A stretch of 64,000 nt of DNA from Catenuloplanes atrovinosus (GTDB lineage: Bacteria; Actinomycetota; Actinomycetes; Mycobacteriales; Micromonosporaceae): contig NZ_JAVDYB010000001.1 in assembly GCF_031458235.1 (NCBI RefSeq), positions 4,609,001 through 4,673,000 on the forward strand. Reading direction: 5' to 3'. Shown here piece after piece: positions 44,155 through 53,591 of this stretch. Positions within the stretch are counted from its first letter, which is position 1. Each line of letters opens with the position of its first letter. The position numbers and the translations under genes are program-made. Under the pieces are notes generated by a model, which saw only the letters and a list, made by a program, of their open reading frames with translations, was not told where the DNA came from and did no database searches.

Positions 44155-45597
44155 TCAGCTCGTCGGGAGGATCTGCCACCACTGGTCCTGGCCGCCGGTG
44201 ATCGGCCCCTGCACGATTCCGGTGTCGCGCCCGCCGGTCGCGGTCAGCGCCAGGTCCGGCGCGCCCGCCAGGTCCTCATCGCTGGTGGTGGCGAACCGTA
44301 GCTGGTAGCCCGAGGCCGCGCCGCCGTGGATCCGGACGACCTGCCGGCCCTGGCCGCACGCCGTCTGCACGACGCGCGCCCGCTCCGTCGCGCTCGCGCC
44401 CTCGACCGTCAGGCAGAGCCCGGACTCCACGTTCTGGAGCAGCCAGCCGCCGTCGGTGCCGATCCGGCCGCCCACGCGACGCCAGGCGCCGTCGGTGGCG
44501 ATCAGGCGGAACCGCTGGGCGGTGCCGGCGTCAGCGCTGGAGGAGAGCAGCGGTGCGTTCGCGGTCGCGCCGGGCGTGATCGCCAGCCGCAGGCCGTTCC
44601 ACACGTTCTCCAGGTGGTAGATCTCGCCGAGGTGCGGTCCCGGGCGCGAGGAGGGTGGCAGCGGCACGACGATGTCGCCCATCCACGGCCCCTCGGCCCG
44701 ATACTGGCGGTGCAGCCAGGAGTAGTACCAGCCGTCCTCGCACTCCGGGCCCGGGTCGCAGATGCGGATGTCCTCGTCGTACGCGTCGTACTCCCAGTAG
44801 ATCCGGAGCCGCTCGTCGTACGCCGCGCCGGTGATGTTCTCCGGCAGGTACATCGTCGTGTAGTCGCGGTAGAACCGGCTCGGGACGTCCGGGAACGACC
44901 ACATGACCAGCCGGGCGGCCGACAGGTGATCGGGGTGGGACCGCATCGCGCCGTCGATGTGCTGGGCGCTCATGTCGACCCACCGGTGATGGTCCGCCGT
45001 CGGGTCGACCGTGTTGATCACGTCCGCGCCGAAGTCCGCGGCGACGCCGCGCAGGAAGCCGCGCAGCGAGTCGCGGCTCAGCGTCTGCGGGTCGTTGCGC
45101 TCGCCGCGCACCGTGGTGAGCCCGGTACCCTCGGCGTACAGACTCCACAGCGCACCGCCGGAGGCGTTGTCCGGGATGCGCAGCTCCACGATGGACAGCC
45201 GATGCCCAAGTGTGTACGCGGTCGCCGCGACCTCACCGGCGGAGTAGGGCGATAGCTGCCAGTCGGCGACGTCCAGCTCGGCCGCCGCCGCGTACGCGTG
45301 CCGGATGCCCTCCTCACGTGCCCGGACGTACTGCATCCGCTCGTCGACGTCCGGTGTGTCGGCCCGGTCGGCGTGGTAGTCGGAGGCGACCAGGAAGACG
45401 GTGCGCACGCATACCGTGGGGTCGGCGAGGTTCTGGTAGAGGTCCGGGCTGAGGAAGAACATGTCGTCGTCGTGGTGGGCGACGATGTTGAGCACGTTCC
45501 GCGTGCACGCGGGGTCGGCCGCGGCACCGGCCGCGGTCAGCGGAAGCGAGGCGGCGGCGAGCAATAGCGTCGCCAGGACTTTCGGGGCGCGATTCAT
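44155..45597 (-). CDS. Secreted PIG-L family deacetylase with C-terminal ricin-type lectin
   Basis: 480 residues. After a signal peptide (VLATLLLAAASLPLTAAG) comes a PIG-L/LmbE deacetylase domain: zinc motif VAHHDDDMFFLSPDL (the family usually has AHPDDE) and RSHPDHLSAARLV. The C-terminal third (about 320-480) is a ricin-B/lectin-like trefoil (LENVWNGLRLAITPG, CLTVEG, QWWQILPTS). The family removes N-acetyl groups from GlcNAc-containing lipids or sugars; secretion suggests an extracellular polysaccharide substrate. The ATG at 45597 follows a GTG at 45600. The upstream 40 bp are AT-rich, a likely promoter. Confidence 0.9.
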   Translation of the reverse strand: MNRAPKVLATLLLAAASLPLTAAGAAADPACTRNVLNIVAHHDDDMFFLSPDLYQNLADPTVCVRTVFLVASDYHADRADTPDVDERMQYVRAREEGIRHAYAAAAELDVADWQLSPYSAGEVAATAYTLGHRLSIVELRIPDNASGGALWSLYAEGTGLTTVRGERNDPQTLSRDSLRGFLRGVAADFGADVINTVDPTADHHRWVDMSAQHIDGAMRSHPDHLSAARLVMWSFPDVPSRFYRDYTTMYLPENITGAAYDERLRIYWEYDAYDEDIRICDPGPECEDGWYYSWLHRQYRAEGPWMGDIVVPLPPSSRPGPHLGEIYHLENVWNGLRLAITPGATANAPLLSSSADAGTAQRFRLIATDGAWRRVGGRIGTDGGWLLQNVESGLCLTVEGASATERARVVQTACGQGRQVVRIHGGAASGYQLRFATTSDEDLAGAPDLALTATGGRDTGIVQGPITGGQDQWWQILPTS

Positions 45598-45682
45598 CAC
45601 GGATGGGACCGTAGCAACGATGAATCTAAATTTCTGACTTGAATCAACCGAAGATCTGTCGGGTCCGCTACTACCCCGCCGG

Positions 45683-45856
45683 TCAGCTCATCGGCGTGAT
45701 GTCCGGGGCCGGACGGCCGCTCGGCTCGCCGGGCACGGTGTCGTCGCCGGGCTCGGGCGCGGGCACGCGGTCGGGCTGCTCGCGCTCCGGGGTGTCGGTG
45801 AGGTCGATGGGGCGCTCGATGTCGGGGTTGCCGTTCGGGTCCGGAACCGTGGTCAT
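45683..45856 (-). CDS. Small acidic proline-rich protein
   Basis: 57 residues, mostly Pro, Asp, Glu and Gly (DIERPIDLTDTPEREQPD), likely disordered and without a recognised family. The ATG at 45856 has a very strong ribosome site (CAGGAGGACGAC), which is the main reason for calling it. It lies between the PIG-L gene and a decayed serine hydrolase. Confidence 0.6.
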   Translation of the reverse strand: MTTVPDPNGNPDIERPIDLTDTPEREQPDRVPAPEPGDDTVPGEPSGRPAPDITPMS

Positions 45857-45989
45857 GTCGTCCTCCTGAAGCTCTTGCGGCGCCGCTGATCCGCCGCGGT
45901 GGGTGCCACCATCAGCCGTACCCACCGCCGGGCCGTCCATGCCGCCGGGGCCGCGCCGGTGACCGGCGGGCGGGCACGGCGCGCGGCCG

Positions 45990-46506
45990 CCGGTCACGGG
46001 CGGCAGAGGGTCCGGTCGATGAAATCGTCGGCGGAACGGTCCTGGACGGCCTGCTGCCCGGTGGCGCGCTGCGTGAAGACGGCCAGCGCCACGGCGCGCG
46101 CACCTCGCTGTTCCAATCGTTGAGGCCGCTGGTCTGCCGCAGCAGGTTCTCGACGGTGATCAGCCGGGCCGTCGTTCCCGTTGCCGCGCACGAGACCGGG
46201 CAGCCGGCGCTCGACGGTGTCGGTGAGCCGCAGCCGGCCCTCACCGGCCAACCGCATGACGACCGTGCTGCCGATGCGGTAGTACGAGTTCAGCGGAACC
46301 GGCCCGCGGTCGCGCAGGTCCGCCACCCCTGCGCGCACGGCGCGGTGCCGGTCGCCGTCCCGGATCTCGGCCGGCACGCCGACCGCGCCGACCGCGCGGA
46401 TGGCATCGAGTTCGGCCGGCGGGTGACCGGACCCGCCGAGCACCACGCTCGCCAGTACCGCGCCGCTCAGGTGCAGGCGCAGGTGTGTCCTACCCGGCAG
46501 ACGCAT
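45990..46506 (-). pseudogene. Decayed beta-lactamase-family serine hydrolase
   Basis: The start is intact (ATG at 46506 after GAGGAGG; MRLPGRTHLRLHLSGAVL signal-like). The body matches a D-Ala-D-Ala carboxypeptidase/class C beta-lactamase fold (RAGVADLRDRGPVPLNSYYR, IGS). The SxxK nucleophile region is deleted (IGSTVVMRLAGEGRL). Further frameshifts put the later segments RLPGLVRGNGNDG and LLRQTSGL in another frame. The C-terminal two thirds are missing. It cannot encode an active enzyme. Confidence 0.65.
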
Positions 46507-46607
46507 GACAGCCTCCTCAAGGCGGATGGTGAGGTGGCCCAGCACATCATCGCAAGCACTACGGCCAGAGTCCCGGGCGAGGTAGGTCTACACCCACCGC
46601 CGCTCGG

Positions 46608-47249
46608 CTATCGGCAGCGCTCCCGGAGGATGGGGACGCCGGGGCCGGTGAGGTCGTCGCAGAAGACGGCCCGGCCGGCCATCGCCATGGTCAGGGCGAG
46701 CGTGCTGCCGGTGACCAGCGGCCCGGCGCCGCCGGCGAACGGGCCGTCGGAGGCCTCCCACCGCAAACCCTTCGCGAGGGTACGGCTGTCGACCGTGAAG
46801 TCCCGGCCGGCGTAGAACCGGGCGACCTCGGTGACGGCCTCGATCGCCGGGGCGTGGGCGCGCCCGAGCGGGCGCATGACGTCCTGCCCGTGCACGACGA
46901 CCTCGCCGAGCCAGGCCGCGACGTCATTGGTCGGCGCGGTGGTGCTGGTGACGACCGCCCGGAAGTTCCGCAACGTCTCGGCCGGGGTGGCACCGCGATG
47001 CTCGTCGAGGCGGCGCCGGTTGTGCACCCCGTCGTCGAAGCGCGCGCCGGCCATGCTGATCAGCCAGCGCACGATGCCGATGCTCGCCCCGGCGGTCAGG
47101 TGCGCGACGGCCTCCTCCACGGTCCAGTCACCGCACAGTGAGGGCCGCGCCCACTCGTCGTCACGGAGATCGGCGAGGTGGTCCGCGAGCGCGGCCCGTT
47201 CGGCGTGCACGGCCCGCCAGAGCTCCCCGCGTGTGGCACCGCCGGTCAC
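46608..47249 (-). CDS. Maleylpyruvate isomerase (DinB-like) family protein
   Basis: 213 residues of the actinobacterial TIGR03083/MDMPI-N family: ELWRAVHAERAALADHLADL, then WTVEEAVAHLTAG, and GEVVVHGQDVMRPLG. The family is built on a DinB-like four-helix bundle, and some members are mycothiol-dependent isomerases. The actual reaction here is unknown. The GTG at 47249 follows GGGGGAGG; the frame is open further upstream without a site. Confidence 0.85.
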   Translation of the reverse strand: MTGGATRGELWRAVHAERAALADHLADLRDDEWARPSLCGDWTVEEAVAHLTAGASIGIVRWLISMAGARFDDGVHNRRRLDEHRGATPAETLRNFRAVVTSTTAPTNDVAAWLGEVVVHGQDVMRPLGRAHAPAIEAVTEVARFYAGRDFTVDSRTLAKGLRWEASDGPFAGGAGPLVTGSTLALTMAMAGRAVFCDDLTGPGVPILRERCR

Positions 47250-47600
47250 GCCGCCTCCCCCGATCACCGTCTCGAGCGGCCCCAGCTTAGGCGACGCCCC
47301 AGACACCATGCCGGGGCTGCTCGTTGCCGGCGGGCGCGCGGGCTGGGCGGTGACCGATCTCGCCGCGCCGGTCGTCGTGGTGCGCCGTTCTCGATCGCCG
47401 GAGGTCGCCCGCGCCACCGGTGACCTCGACGCCGGCAGCGCGGCGCACACGCCAACCGGCGCGATCTCTCCCGCAGACCCAGTTTGTGAGGCTCAGGCAC
47501 CTTATTCGGCGCGAATGACGTGCCTGTGGCTCACATAGTCACATCCGATGATCAACGCAGCCGTCGATATGGCGAGATTTCGGGCGCGCGGCGCCCGCCG
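47250..47600. other. Gap with no supportable gene
   Basis: About 350 bp between the MDMPI-like gene and the TetR stop. It presumably holds the promoter of the former. No hairpin or conserved frame stands out. Confidence 0.4.
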
Positions 47601-48230
47601 TCAGCGCAAATGGGCCAGCGCGGTGATGACGCGGTCCTCGATGTCGGTGGGCCACGGGAAGGCCGCGGTGACCGCGCGCTGGTGAGCGAGGCCGTGCAGG
47701 CCCAGCCACAGGGCGATGGCGTCGTCCGCCGGGGAGGTGGTGGTGGAGTGGCCGGCGGTGGCGCAGTCGGCGAGGGCGGTGGCGAGCAGGGCGAGGCTGT
47801 CGTCGCCGAGGGAGCCGAGGTCGTCGGCGGTGATGGAGCTTTCGCCGAGGGTGGGGACCCAGACGCCGCCGAACATGGTGCGGTAGCGCTGCGGGTGGGT
47901 CTGGGCGAAGCCGAGGTAGGCGGTGCAGATCGCGCGCAGCCGGTCGACCGGGTCGGCGGAGGCGGCGACGGCGGCGCGGAGGACCGTGTTGAGCTCGTCG
48001 AACGCGCTGCGGACCACGGCCAGCATGATGGCCGGCTGGTCCGGGAAGTGCGGGTAGATCGACGGGGCCGCGATGCCGGCGCGGCGGGCGATCGAGCGGA
48101 GCGTGAGCGCGTGCTGGTCGCCGGTCTCGTCGAGCAGGTCCACGGCGGCTTGGACGATCTCTTCCCGCAGGCGCGCGCCCTGTCCCCGTCGGTTGCGGGC
48201 ACGGGCGGGCGGGGCGGCGGCTTCTGTCAT
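47601..48230 (-). CDS. TetR/AcrR family transcriptional regulator
   Basis: 209 residues with an N-terminal TetR helix-turn-helix (EEIVQAAVDLLDETG, LTLRSIARRAGIAAPSIYPHF) and a C-terminal TetR_C/WHG-type ligand domain. It is divergent from the MDR-family reductase across a 95-bp gap containing a CTTAC-N4-GTAAG palindrome. Local repression of that gene and itself is therefore likely. Confidence 0.93.
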   Translation of the reverse strand: MTEAAAPPARARNRRGQGARLREEIVQAAVDLLDETGDQHALTLRSIARRAGIAAPSIYPHFPDQPAIMLAVVRSAFDELNTVLRAAVAASADPVDRLRAICTAYLGFAQTHPQRYRTMFGGVWVPTLGESSITADDLGSLGDDSLALLATALADCATAGHSTTTSPADDAIALWLGLHGLAHQRAVTAAFPWPTDIEDRVITALAHLR

Positions 48231-48281
48231 GCGTCACAGCCTACGCGATAAGACTTACAGCCGTTACCTTGCATCCGTTAG

Positions 48282-48295
48282 CTTACGTGTGTAAG
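48282..48295. promoter_or_regulatory. Putative TetR operator
   Basis: CTTACGTGTGTAAG is an inverted repeat of 5-base arms around GTGT, in an AT-richer part of the divergent gap. Partial copies of the half-site (CTTAC at 48254, GTTAGCTTAC at 48277) extend it. It lies 30 bp before the reductase ATG. Confidence 0.6.
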
Positions 48296-48325
48296 TTTTA
48301 GCGCATGGAGAGCGAAGGAGCGGTC

Positions 48326-49363
48326 ATGACCAGCACTGTCACCGAGATCGTCCTGCCCGGCGAGGTCGAGCCGGACGGGCTTCAGGTCCGGCACCGGCCG
48401 ATGCCGGAACCCGCGGCGGGGCACGCACTGCTGCGGATGGACGCGACCGGCGTCAGCTTCGCCGAGCAGCAGATGCGACGCGGGAAGTACTACGACCAGC
48501 CGGCGTTCCCGTTCGTGCCGGGCTACGACGTGGTCGGCACGGTGGTCGCGGTCGGCGAGGGCGTCGACCCGGCGATGGTCGGCCGGCGGTACGCGGCGAT
48601 CACCAAGACCGGCGCCTGGGCCAGTCATCTGCGGGTGCACGCGGGCGACCTGGTCGCCATCCCGAACGGGGTGGACCCGGCGGCGGCGGAGACCGTGGTG
48701 GTCAACGGCGTCACGGCCTGGCAGATGCTGCACCGTGTGGCGAAGGTGCGGCGCGGCGGCACGATCGTGGTGCTGGGCGCGAACGGCGGGGTGGGCAGCA
48801 CGCTGGCGCAGCTGGCCCGGCACGCCGGCATCGCGGTGATCGGCACCGCGTCGCCGCGCCACCACGACCTGCTGCGCGCGATGGGCGTGTCACCGGTCGA
48901 CTACCGCGACCCGGGCATGTACGACCTGATCCGCCGGCTGGCGCCGGACGGCGTGGACGCGGTCTTCGACCACGTCGGCGGCGACGGCGTGGAGCGGTCG
49001 TGGGGCCTGCTGCGCCGCGGCGGCACGCTGGTCTCCTACGGCACCGCGGCCACCCGCGACGAGGCGGGCAACTCGCAGTTGCCGGTGCTGAAACTGGTCG
49101 GCCGGCTGGCGATGTGGAACTACGCGCCGAACGGGCGCGGCGCGCACTTCTTCAACCTGTGGGCCGGGCACTGGCGCATCGACGCGTTCCGGGCCCGCAT
49201 GCGCACCGACCTCACCCAGGTGCTGCGGCTGCTGGCCGACGGCGTGCTGACGCCGCAGATCGCGGCCCGGTTCCCGCTGTCCGAGGCCGCGGCGGCGCTC
49301 ACGCTGGCCGAGTCCCGCACGGTCGCGGGCAAGGTGATCCTGGTGCCCGACGACCGGGTCTGA
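48326..49363 (+). CDS. MDR-family zinc-independent NADPH:quinone-type oxidoreductase
   Basis: 345 residues. It has a GroES-like N-terminal domain (GHALLRMDATGVSFAEQQM, FVPGYDVVGTVVAVGEG), no structural-zinc cysteines, and a Rossmann domain (VLGANGGVGSTLAQLA, AVFDHVGGDG). This is the QOR/medium-chain reductase group reducing quinones or enones with NADPH. The ATG at 48326 follows AAGGAGCGG; an earlier ATG at 48305 is weaker. It is probably controlled by the divergent TetR gene. Confidence 0.93.
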   Translation: MTSTVTEIVLPGEVEPDGLQVRHRPMPEPAAGHALLRMDATGVSFAEQQMRRGKYYDQPAFPFVPGYDVVGTVVAVGEGVDPAMVGRRYAAITKTGAWASHLRVHAGDLVAIPNGVDPAAAETVVVNGVTAWQMLHRVAKVRRGGTIVVLGANGGVGSTLAQLARHAGIAVIGTASPRHHDLLRAMGVSPVDYRDPGMYDLIRRLAPDGVDAVFDHVGGDGVERSWGLLRRGGTLVSYGTAATRDEAGNSQLPVLKLVGRLAMWNYAPNGRGAHFFNLWAGHWRIDAFRARMRTDLTQVLRLLADGVLTPQIAARFPLSEAAAALTLAESRTVAGKVILVPDDRV

Positions 49364-49366
49364 CGG

Positions 49367-50335
49367 TCAGCGCCCGTTGATCAGGCGGACCGCGAGGGCC
49401 GGGTCGAAGACGCCGGCCGGGGTGGACGGGGCGATGCCGCAGGCGCCGTCCGAGTTGCCCGGGTTCTTGATCCACAGGTGCAGCGCCGCGGGGTCGGCGG
49501 TGGAGCGGGCGCCGAGGCGCCGACCGGCCGGGTTGCACCACTGCCCGTCGTAGCCGTTGCCGTTGCGGCTGGTGTCGATCACGTACGGCGTGCCGGTCCC
49601 GAGGTGGTCGCGGATCTGCGAGGCGTACTGCGTGGCCCGGTCGGTGTCGACGTAGTTGGAGACGTTGACCGCGAAGCCGCGCACGCGGGAGAGCCCGGCC
49701 GCCTTCAGCCGCTTCGCGACGACGGTGGGCGCGACCCAGTTCGGGTTGGCGGCGTCGAGGTAGGCCCAGGTGTTCGGCGCCTTCTCGGCGAACATCCGGC
49801 CGGCGAAGGTGAGCAGCGAGTTCCGTTCGGTGATCTGCGCCGGGGTCATGCACTCGAAGTCGCCGAGCGAGTCCGGCTCGATGATGACGATCGCGGGCCG
49901 GTCGCCGATCGCGGCGGCGAACGTGGAGATCCACTGGTGGTACGCGGCCGCGTCCGCGGCACCGCCGGACGACTCGCCGCCGCAGGCGTCCCGGCCGGGC
50001 AGGTTGTAGGCGACCAGCACGGGCAGCTTGTCGCCGGCGTCGGCCGCGGTCCCGGTGTACGCCGCGACCGCCGGGCCGATCTGCGCGTCGCTGGTGCCGG
50101 TGAACCAGCGGGCCATCGGGACGGTGGAGATCTTCGCCCGGATCGCCGCCGCGTCCGCGTGGTCCGGGTCGGCCGCGACCCACCGCGCGGACGGCGACGA
50201 CGGGTTCACGTACAGCCCGGTGGTCATCGCGAACGGGTCACCGGCCGACGCCGCGTTCGCGGAGATCAACGGCGCGGTGGCGAGGGCACCCGCGGCCACT
50301 CCGACGGTCACGGCTATCGACAGTGCTCGGCGCAT
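49367..50335 (-). CDS. Secreted glycoside hydrolase family 6 (cellulase)
   Basis: 322 residues with a signal peptide (ALSIAVTVGVAAGALATAP) and a GH6 catalytic domain. Visible features are YNLPGRDACG (acid/base-region Asp), IVIIEPDSLGDFECM (catalytic-centre Asp), YLDAANPNWV and YVIDTSRNGNG. No carbohydrate-binding module is attached, so the protein is shorter than most actinomycete endoglucanases. It likely cleaves beta-1,4-glucan outside the cell. It converges on the reductase gene with 3 bp between stops. Confidence 0.92.
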   Translation of the reverse strand: MRRALSIAVTVGVAAGALATAPLISANAASAGDPFAMTTGLYVNPSSPSARWVAADPDHADAAAIRAKISTVPMARWFTGTSDAQIGPAVAAYTGTAADAGDKLPVLVAYNLPGRDACGGESSGGAADAAAYHQWISTFAAAIGDRPAIVIIEPDSLGDFECMTPAQITERNSLLTFAGRMFAEKAPNTWAYLDAANPNWVAPTVVAKRLKAAGLSRVRGFAVNVSNYVDTDRATQYASQIRDHLGTGTPYVIDTSRNGNGYDGQWCNPAGRRLGARSTADPAALHLWIKNPGNSDGACGIAPSTPAGVFDPALAVRLINGR

Positions 50336-50636
50336 GCGCGAGACCTTAGTCGATCGACCGAATCGGCGGTGCGTGCCGTCGCCCATTCCGGCCGGGAACG
50401 TCAATGGTGTGATGTTCCTATCCATTTCCGGACCGGCGACCGGCAACCTTCTCCCCCTGCCCGGGAGTCTTCCTGTTCGGCGCCCAGCGACCTCCGGTGG
50501 AACACCGAGCCCGGCGCGCTATGAATGAAGCGCTCATGATCTCCTGTTCGCCGCACCGCGAACGGAATATGACCACGCGCATTCCGAATGACACGGTGCG
50601 TAGGCGATCACCATCGACGAGGGGACTATTCCCGTA

Positions 50637-52868
50637 ATGCAGGAATCGGCGACAACGCTGGTCCCGGGGACCGAGAAGCCCGAACAGCCGGCACCGGCGA
50701 AGAGGTCCACCGGCCGCAAGATCCTCACGCTGGTGCTGCTCGGCGTGCTCGGCGGCGGCGTGGTGGCGGGGGCGACCCTGCCGGTGAGCGCCACCATCGG
50801 CGTGACCGCGAAGCTGGCCGGCGAGTCGTTCGAGGACCTGCCGAAGGACCTGCAGATGCCGCCGACCCCGCAGGCGTCGTACCTGTACGCCAGCGACGGC
50901 AAGACGGTGATCACCCAGTTCTGGGAGGAGAACCGCACCGACGTCGGCAGCGACGACATCGCGAAGGTGATGAAGGACGCGATCGTCGCGGCCGAGGACA
51001 CCCGGTTCTACGAGCACGGCGGCGTGGACGTCAAGGGCCTGGTCCGCGCGTTCGTCTCGAACGCGCAGGGCGGCCAGCTCTCCGGCGCCTCCACGCTCAC
51101 CATGCAGTACGTCCGCAACGTGCTGAAGAACGACCAGACCGCCTCGGACGAGGAGCGGGAGGCCGCCACGGAGCTGAGCACCAGCCGGAAGCTGCAGGAG
51201 ATCCGGTACGCGGTGACCATCGAGGACACGCTGGAGAAGGAGGAGATCCTCCGCCGGTACCTCAACATCGCCTACTTCGGCAACAAGTCCTACGGCGTCG
51301 CCGCCGCCGCGCGGGCGTACTTCTCCACCACGCCGGACAAGCTCACGCTGTCGCAGGCCGCCACGATCGCGGGCCTGGTGAAGTCGCCGGACCAGTTCGA
51401 CCCGGTCAACAACGACCCGGGCGAGGCGCAGGGCCGGCGCGACTACGTGCTGAACGCGATGGTCGGCACCGGCGCGATCACCCGCGAGGAGGCGGACAAG
51501 GCGATCGCCGAGCCGCTGAACCTCAAGCCGACGCAGGCCACCAGCAACTGCACCGCGGTTCCCGAGGATCACAACAACTGGGGCTTCTTCTGCGACTACT
51601 TCGTGTCCTGGTGGAAGGCGCAGGAGGAGTTCGGCCCGACGCCGGAGGACCGGGAGGACTCGCTGAAGAAGGGCGGCTTCCGGATCGTCACGTCGCTGGA
51701 CCCGAAGCTCCAGGACGCGGCCACGGCCCAGGCGCTGAGCATTTACGACGTCGACAACCCGCGGGCCGCCCCGATTGCCATAGTCCAGCCGGGAACCGGC
51801 AAGGTGCAGGCGCTCGCGATCAACCGGCGCTTCAGCATCGTGCCGAACCCGAACGGCGGCAATTACCCGAACACGGTGAACCAGTTCATCGCGGGCAGCG
51901 AGGACTCGGCCGGCATGCAGTGGGGCTCCACGTTCAAGTTGTTCGTGATGCTGGCGGCGCTGGAGAACGGCTTCCCGCTGGACACCGGCTACAACACCAA
52001 GGGGCCGATGAAGACCATCTACCCGGACGGCGGCCCGGACGCGTGCGGCGGCTTCTGGTGCCCGAGCAACGCGAGCGCCTCGTACCAGGACGGCTATCAA
52101 AACATGTGGACCGGCTTCGGTAAGTCGTCCAACACGTTCTTCATCCGCCTCCAGCAGGAGGTCGGCGTGGACAAGGCCGTCGAGATGGCGAAGCGGCTGG
52201 GCATCCAGTTCCGCAACCAGAAGGACGCGGAGCTGGCGGCGAACCCGAGCGGGTGGGGCTCGTTCACGCTGGGCGTGGCCGCCACCACGCCGCTGGACAT
52301 GGCGAACGCGTACGCCACGCTGGCCGCGGACGGCAAGTACTGCAAGCCGACGCCGGTCGTGTCGATCACCGACTCCACCGGTGCGGCCAGTGCCGCGGCC
52401 GCGAAGGTGGCGCAGCCGGAGTGCACGCAGGCGATCAAGCCGGACGTGGCGCGCGCCGCGGCGGACGCGGGCCGCTGCGTGGTCGGTCAGCAGCCGTCCT
52501 ACGGCCAGTGCGCCGACGGCACCTCGACCGCGGTGAGCGGCATCGTGGGCCGGCCGGTATCGGGCAAGTCCGGCACCGCGGACGCCTACGCCACGGTGTC
52601 GTTCATCGGGGTCACCCCGCAGCTCGCGATCGCCGGCATCGCGGCGAACCCGGACAACCCCACCGACCTGGTCGGCCAGCAGCCGCAGGACGATGTGGTG
52701 CGGGCGGTCGCCACGCTGCTGCGCGACGGGCTGAAGGGCCAGCCGGTCAAGGACTTCCCGGCGCCGAGCCAGGCGATCGCGTTCAAGTCCGGCTCCGCCT
52801 CCAGCCCGCAGCTGCCTCCCGCGTCGCCGCCGGCCTCGCCGCGCGCCGGCGAGGACGACGACGACTGA
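50637..52868 (+). CDS. Class A penicillin-binding protein (transglycosylase/transpeptidase)
   Basis: 743 residues. A short cytoplasmic tail and one membrane helix (ILTLVLLGVLGGGVVAGATL) precede a GT51 domain (AAEDTRFYEHGGVD with the catalytic Glu, GASTLTMQYVRN). A transpeptidase domain follows with STFK (nucleophile), SSN and KSGT motifs, and a Ser/Pro/acidic tail. All catalytic motifs are intact. It polymerises and cross-links peptidoglycan at the outer face. The tail is short and disordered. It is a single-gene unit with its own strong terminator. Confidence 0.95.
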   Translation: MQESATTLVPGTEKPEQPAPAKRSTGRKILTLVLLGVLGGGVVAGATLPVSATIGVTAKLAGESFEDLPKDLQMPPTPQASYLYASDGKTVITQFWEENRTDVGSDDIAKVMKDAIVAAEDTRFYEHGGVDVKGLVRAFVSNAQGGQLSGASTLTMQYVRNVLKNDQTASDEEREAATELSTSRKLQEIRYAVTIEDTLEKEEILRRYLNIAYFGNKSYGVAAAARAYFSTTPDKLTLSQAATIAGLVKSPDQFDPVNNDPGEAQGRRDYVLNAMVGTGAITREEADKAIAEPLNLKPTQATSNCTAVPEDHNNWGFFCDYFVSWWKAQEEFGPTPEDREDSLKKGGFRIVTSLDPKLQDAATAQALSIYDVDNPRAAPIAIVQPGTGKVQALAINRRFSIVPNPNGGNYPNTVNQFIAGSEDSAGMQWGSTFKLFVMLAALENGFPLDTGYNTKGPMKTIYPDGGPDACGGFWCPSNASASYQDGYQNMWTGFGKSSNTFFIRLQQEVGVDKAVEMAKRLGIQFRNQKDAELAANPSGWGSFTLGVAATTPLDMANAYATLAADGKYCKPTPVVSITDSTGAASAAAAKVAQPECTQAIKPDVARAAADAGRCVVGQQPSYGQCADGTSTAVSGIVGRPVSGKSGTADAYATVSFIGVTPQLAIAGIAANPDNPTDLVGQQPQDDVVRAVATLLRDGLKGQPVKDFPAPSQAIAFKSGSASSPQLPPASPPASPRAGEDDDD

Positions 52869-52881
52869 CGGGACACCGGCG

Positions 52882-52918
52882 AACGCCCCGGGGGTACGCG
52901 TACCCCCGGGGCGTTTTT
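52882..52918 (+). terminator. Rho-independent terminator after PBP gene
   Basis: A 34-base perfect palindrome (half AACGCCCCGGGGGTACG) ends in a run of five Ts. It is the only hairpin in the window with a clear T-run. Confidence 0.9.
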
Positions 52919-52929
52919 CGTTGCGTTCG

Positions 52930-52968
52930 CTCTGCAGTGCAGAGTACTCTTCACTCTGTACAGCAGAG
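52930..52968. promoter_or_regulatory. Two tandem CTCTG-N5-CAGAG operators
   Basis: CTCTGCAGTGCAGAG (52930-52944) and CTCTGTACAGCAGAG (52954-52968) share 5-base inverted arms and start 24 bp apart. They sit 33-71 bp before the membrane-protein/regulator operon at 53001. The spacing places both on about the same face of the helix. The winged-helix protein at 53588 is the likely ligand (inference). Confidence 0.65.
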
Positions 52969-53000
52969 TTCTCTGCGGACAACGAGAGAGGATCACGATC

Positions 53001-53591
53001 ATGAGTGGCACCGCCGACCCGGCCACGATGCTCGCCGACGTGCAGCAACTCCGCGAGCGGGTGCGCGCCGACCGGCGCACCGTGACGGCCCCACTGCTGG
53101 TCTTCGGCCTGCTGATCCTGGCGCACGCGGTTGCGGTCAGCCTCGCCACCGCCACGGCCGGCGGCCCGCGGCACAGCGTGAACTTCCTGTACTGGCCGCT
53201 CGCCGGCGCGGTCGGCCTGGGCGTGCTGTGGTGGCAGGCGCGCCGGATCGCCACCCGGGACGGCGTCGGCGAGGGCCGCCGGTCGTACCGTCCGGTCACG
53301 CTCGGCTACGTGGTCAGCGTGCCGCTGCTGGCGCTGATGTTCCTGCCGGTGTTCTTCTTCGGCGTCTTCGCGCCGCTGGTCTGGCCGGCCGGCGTGCTCT
53401 ACGCCATCGCCCGGCGGCAGCACAGCCAGGCGTTGCGCCGTGCCTCGATCGCGCTGGCCGTGGCCGCCGTCCCGCAGGTGCTGCTGGTCATGGCCGCGCT
53501 CGGCCCGGCCTGGCTCGGCGTGGACGTCGCGGCCGGCCTGGCGCTGATCGTGGTCGCGCTGGTGCTGCGCGCCCGGGCGGCCGCGGCGTGA
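53001..53591 (+). CDS. Four- to five-helix membrane protein
   Basis: 196 residues with hydrophobic segments near 32-50, 63-77, 104-120, 122-137 and 150-190, and a soluble N-terminus (MLADVQQLRERVRADRR). No function is recognised. The gene overlaps the downstream winged-helix regulator by 4 bp (GTGA). Small membrane protein plus winged-helix pairs of this type are common in actinobacteria. The start follows AGAGAGGATC. Confidence 0.85.
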   Translation: MSGTADPATMLADVQQLRERVRADRRTVTAPLLVFGLLILAHAVAVSLATATAGGPRHSVNFLYWPLAGAVGLGVLWWQARRIATRDGVGEGRRSYRPVTLGYVVSVPLLALMFLPVFFFGVFAPLVWPAGVLYAIARRQHSQALRRASIALAVAAVPQVLLVMAALGPAWLGVDVAAGLALIVVALVLRARAAAA

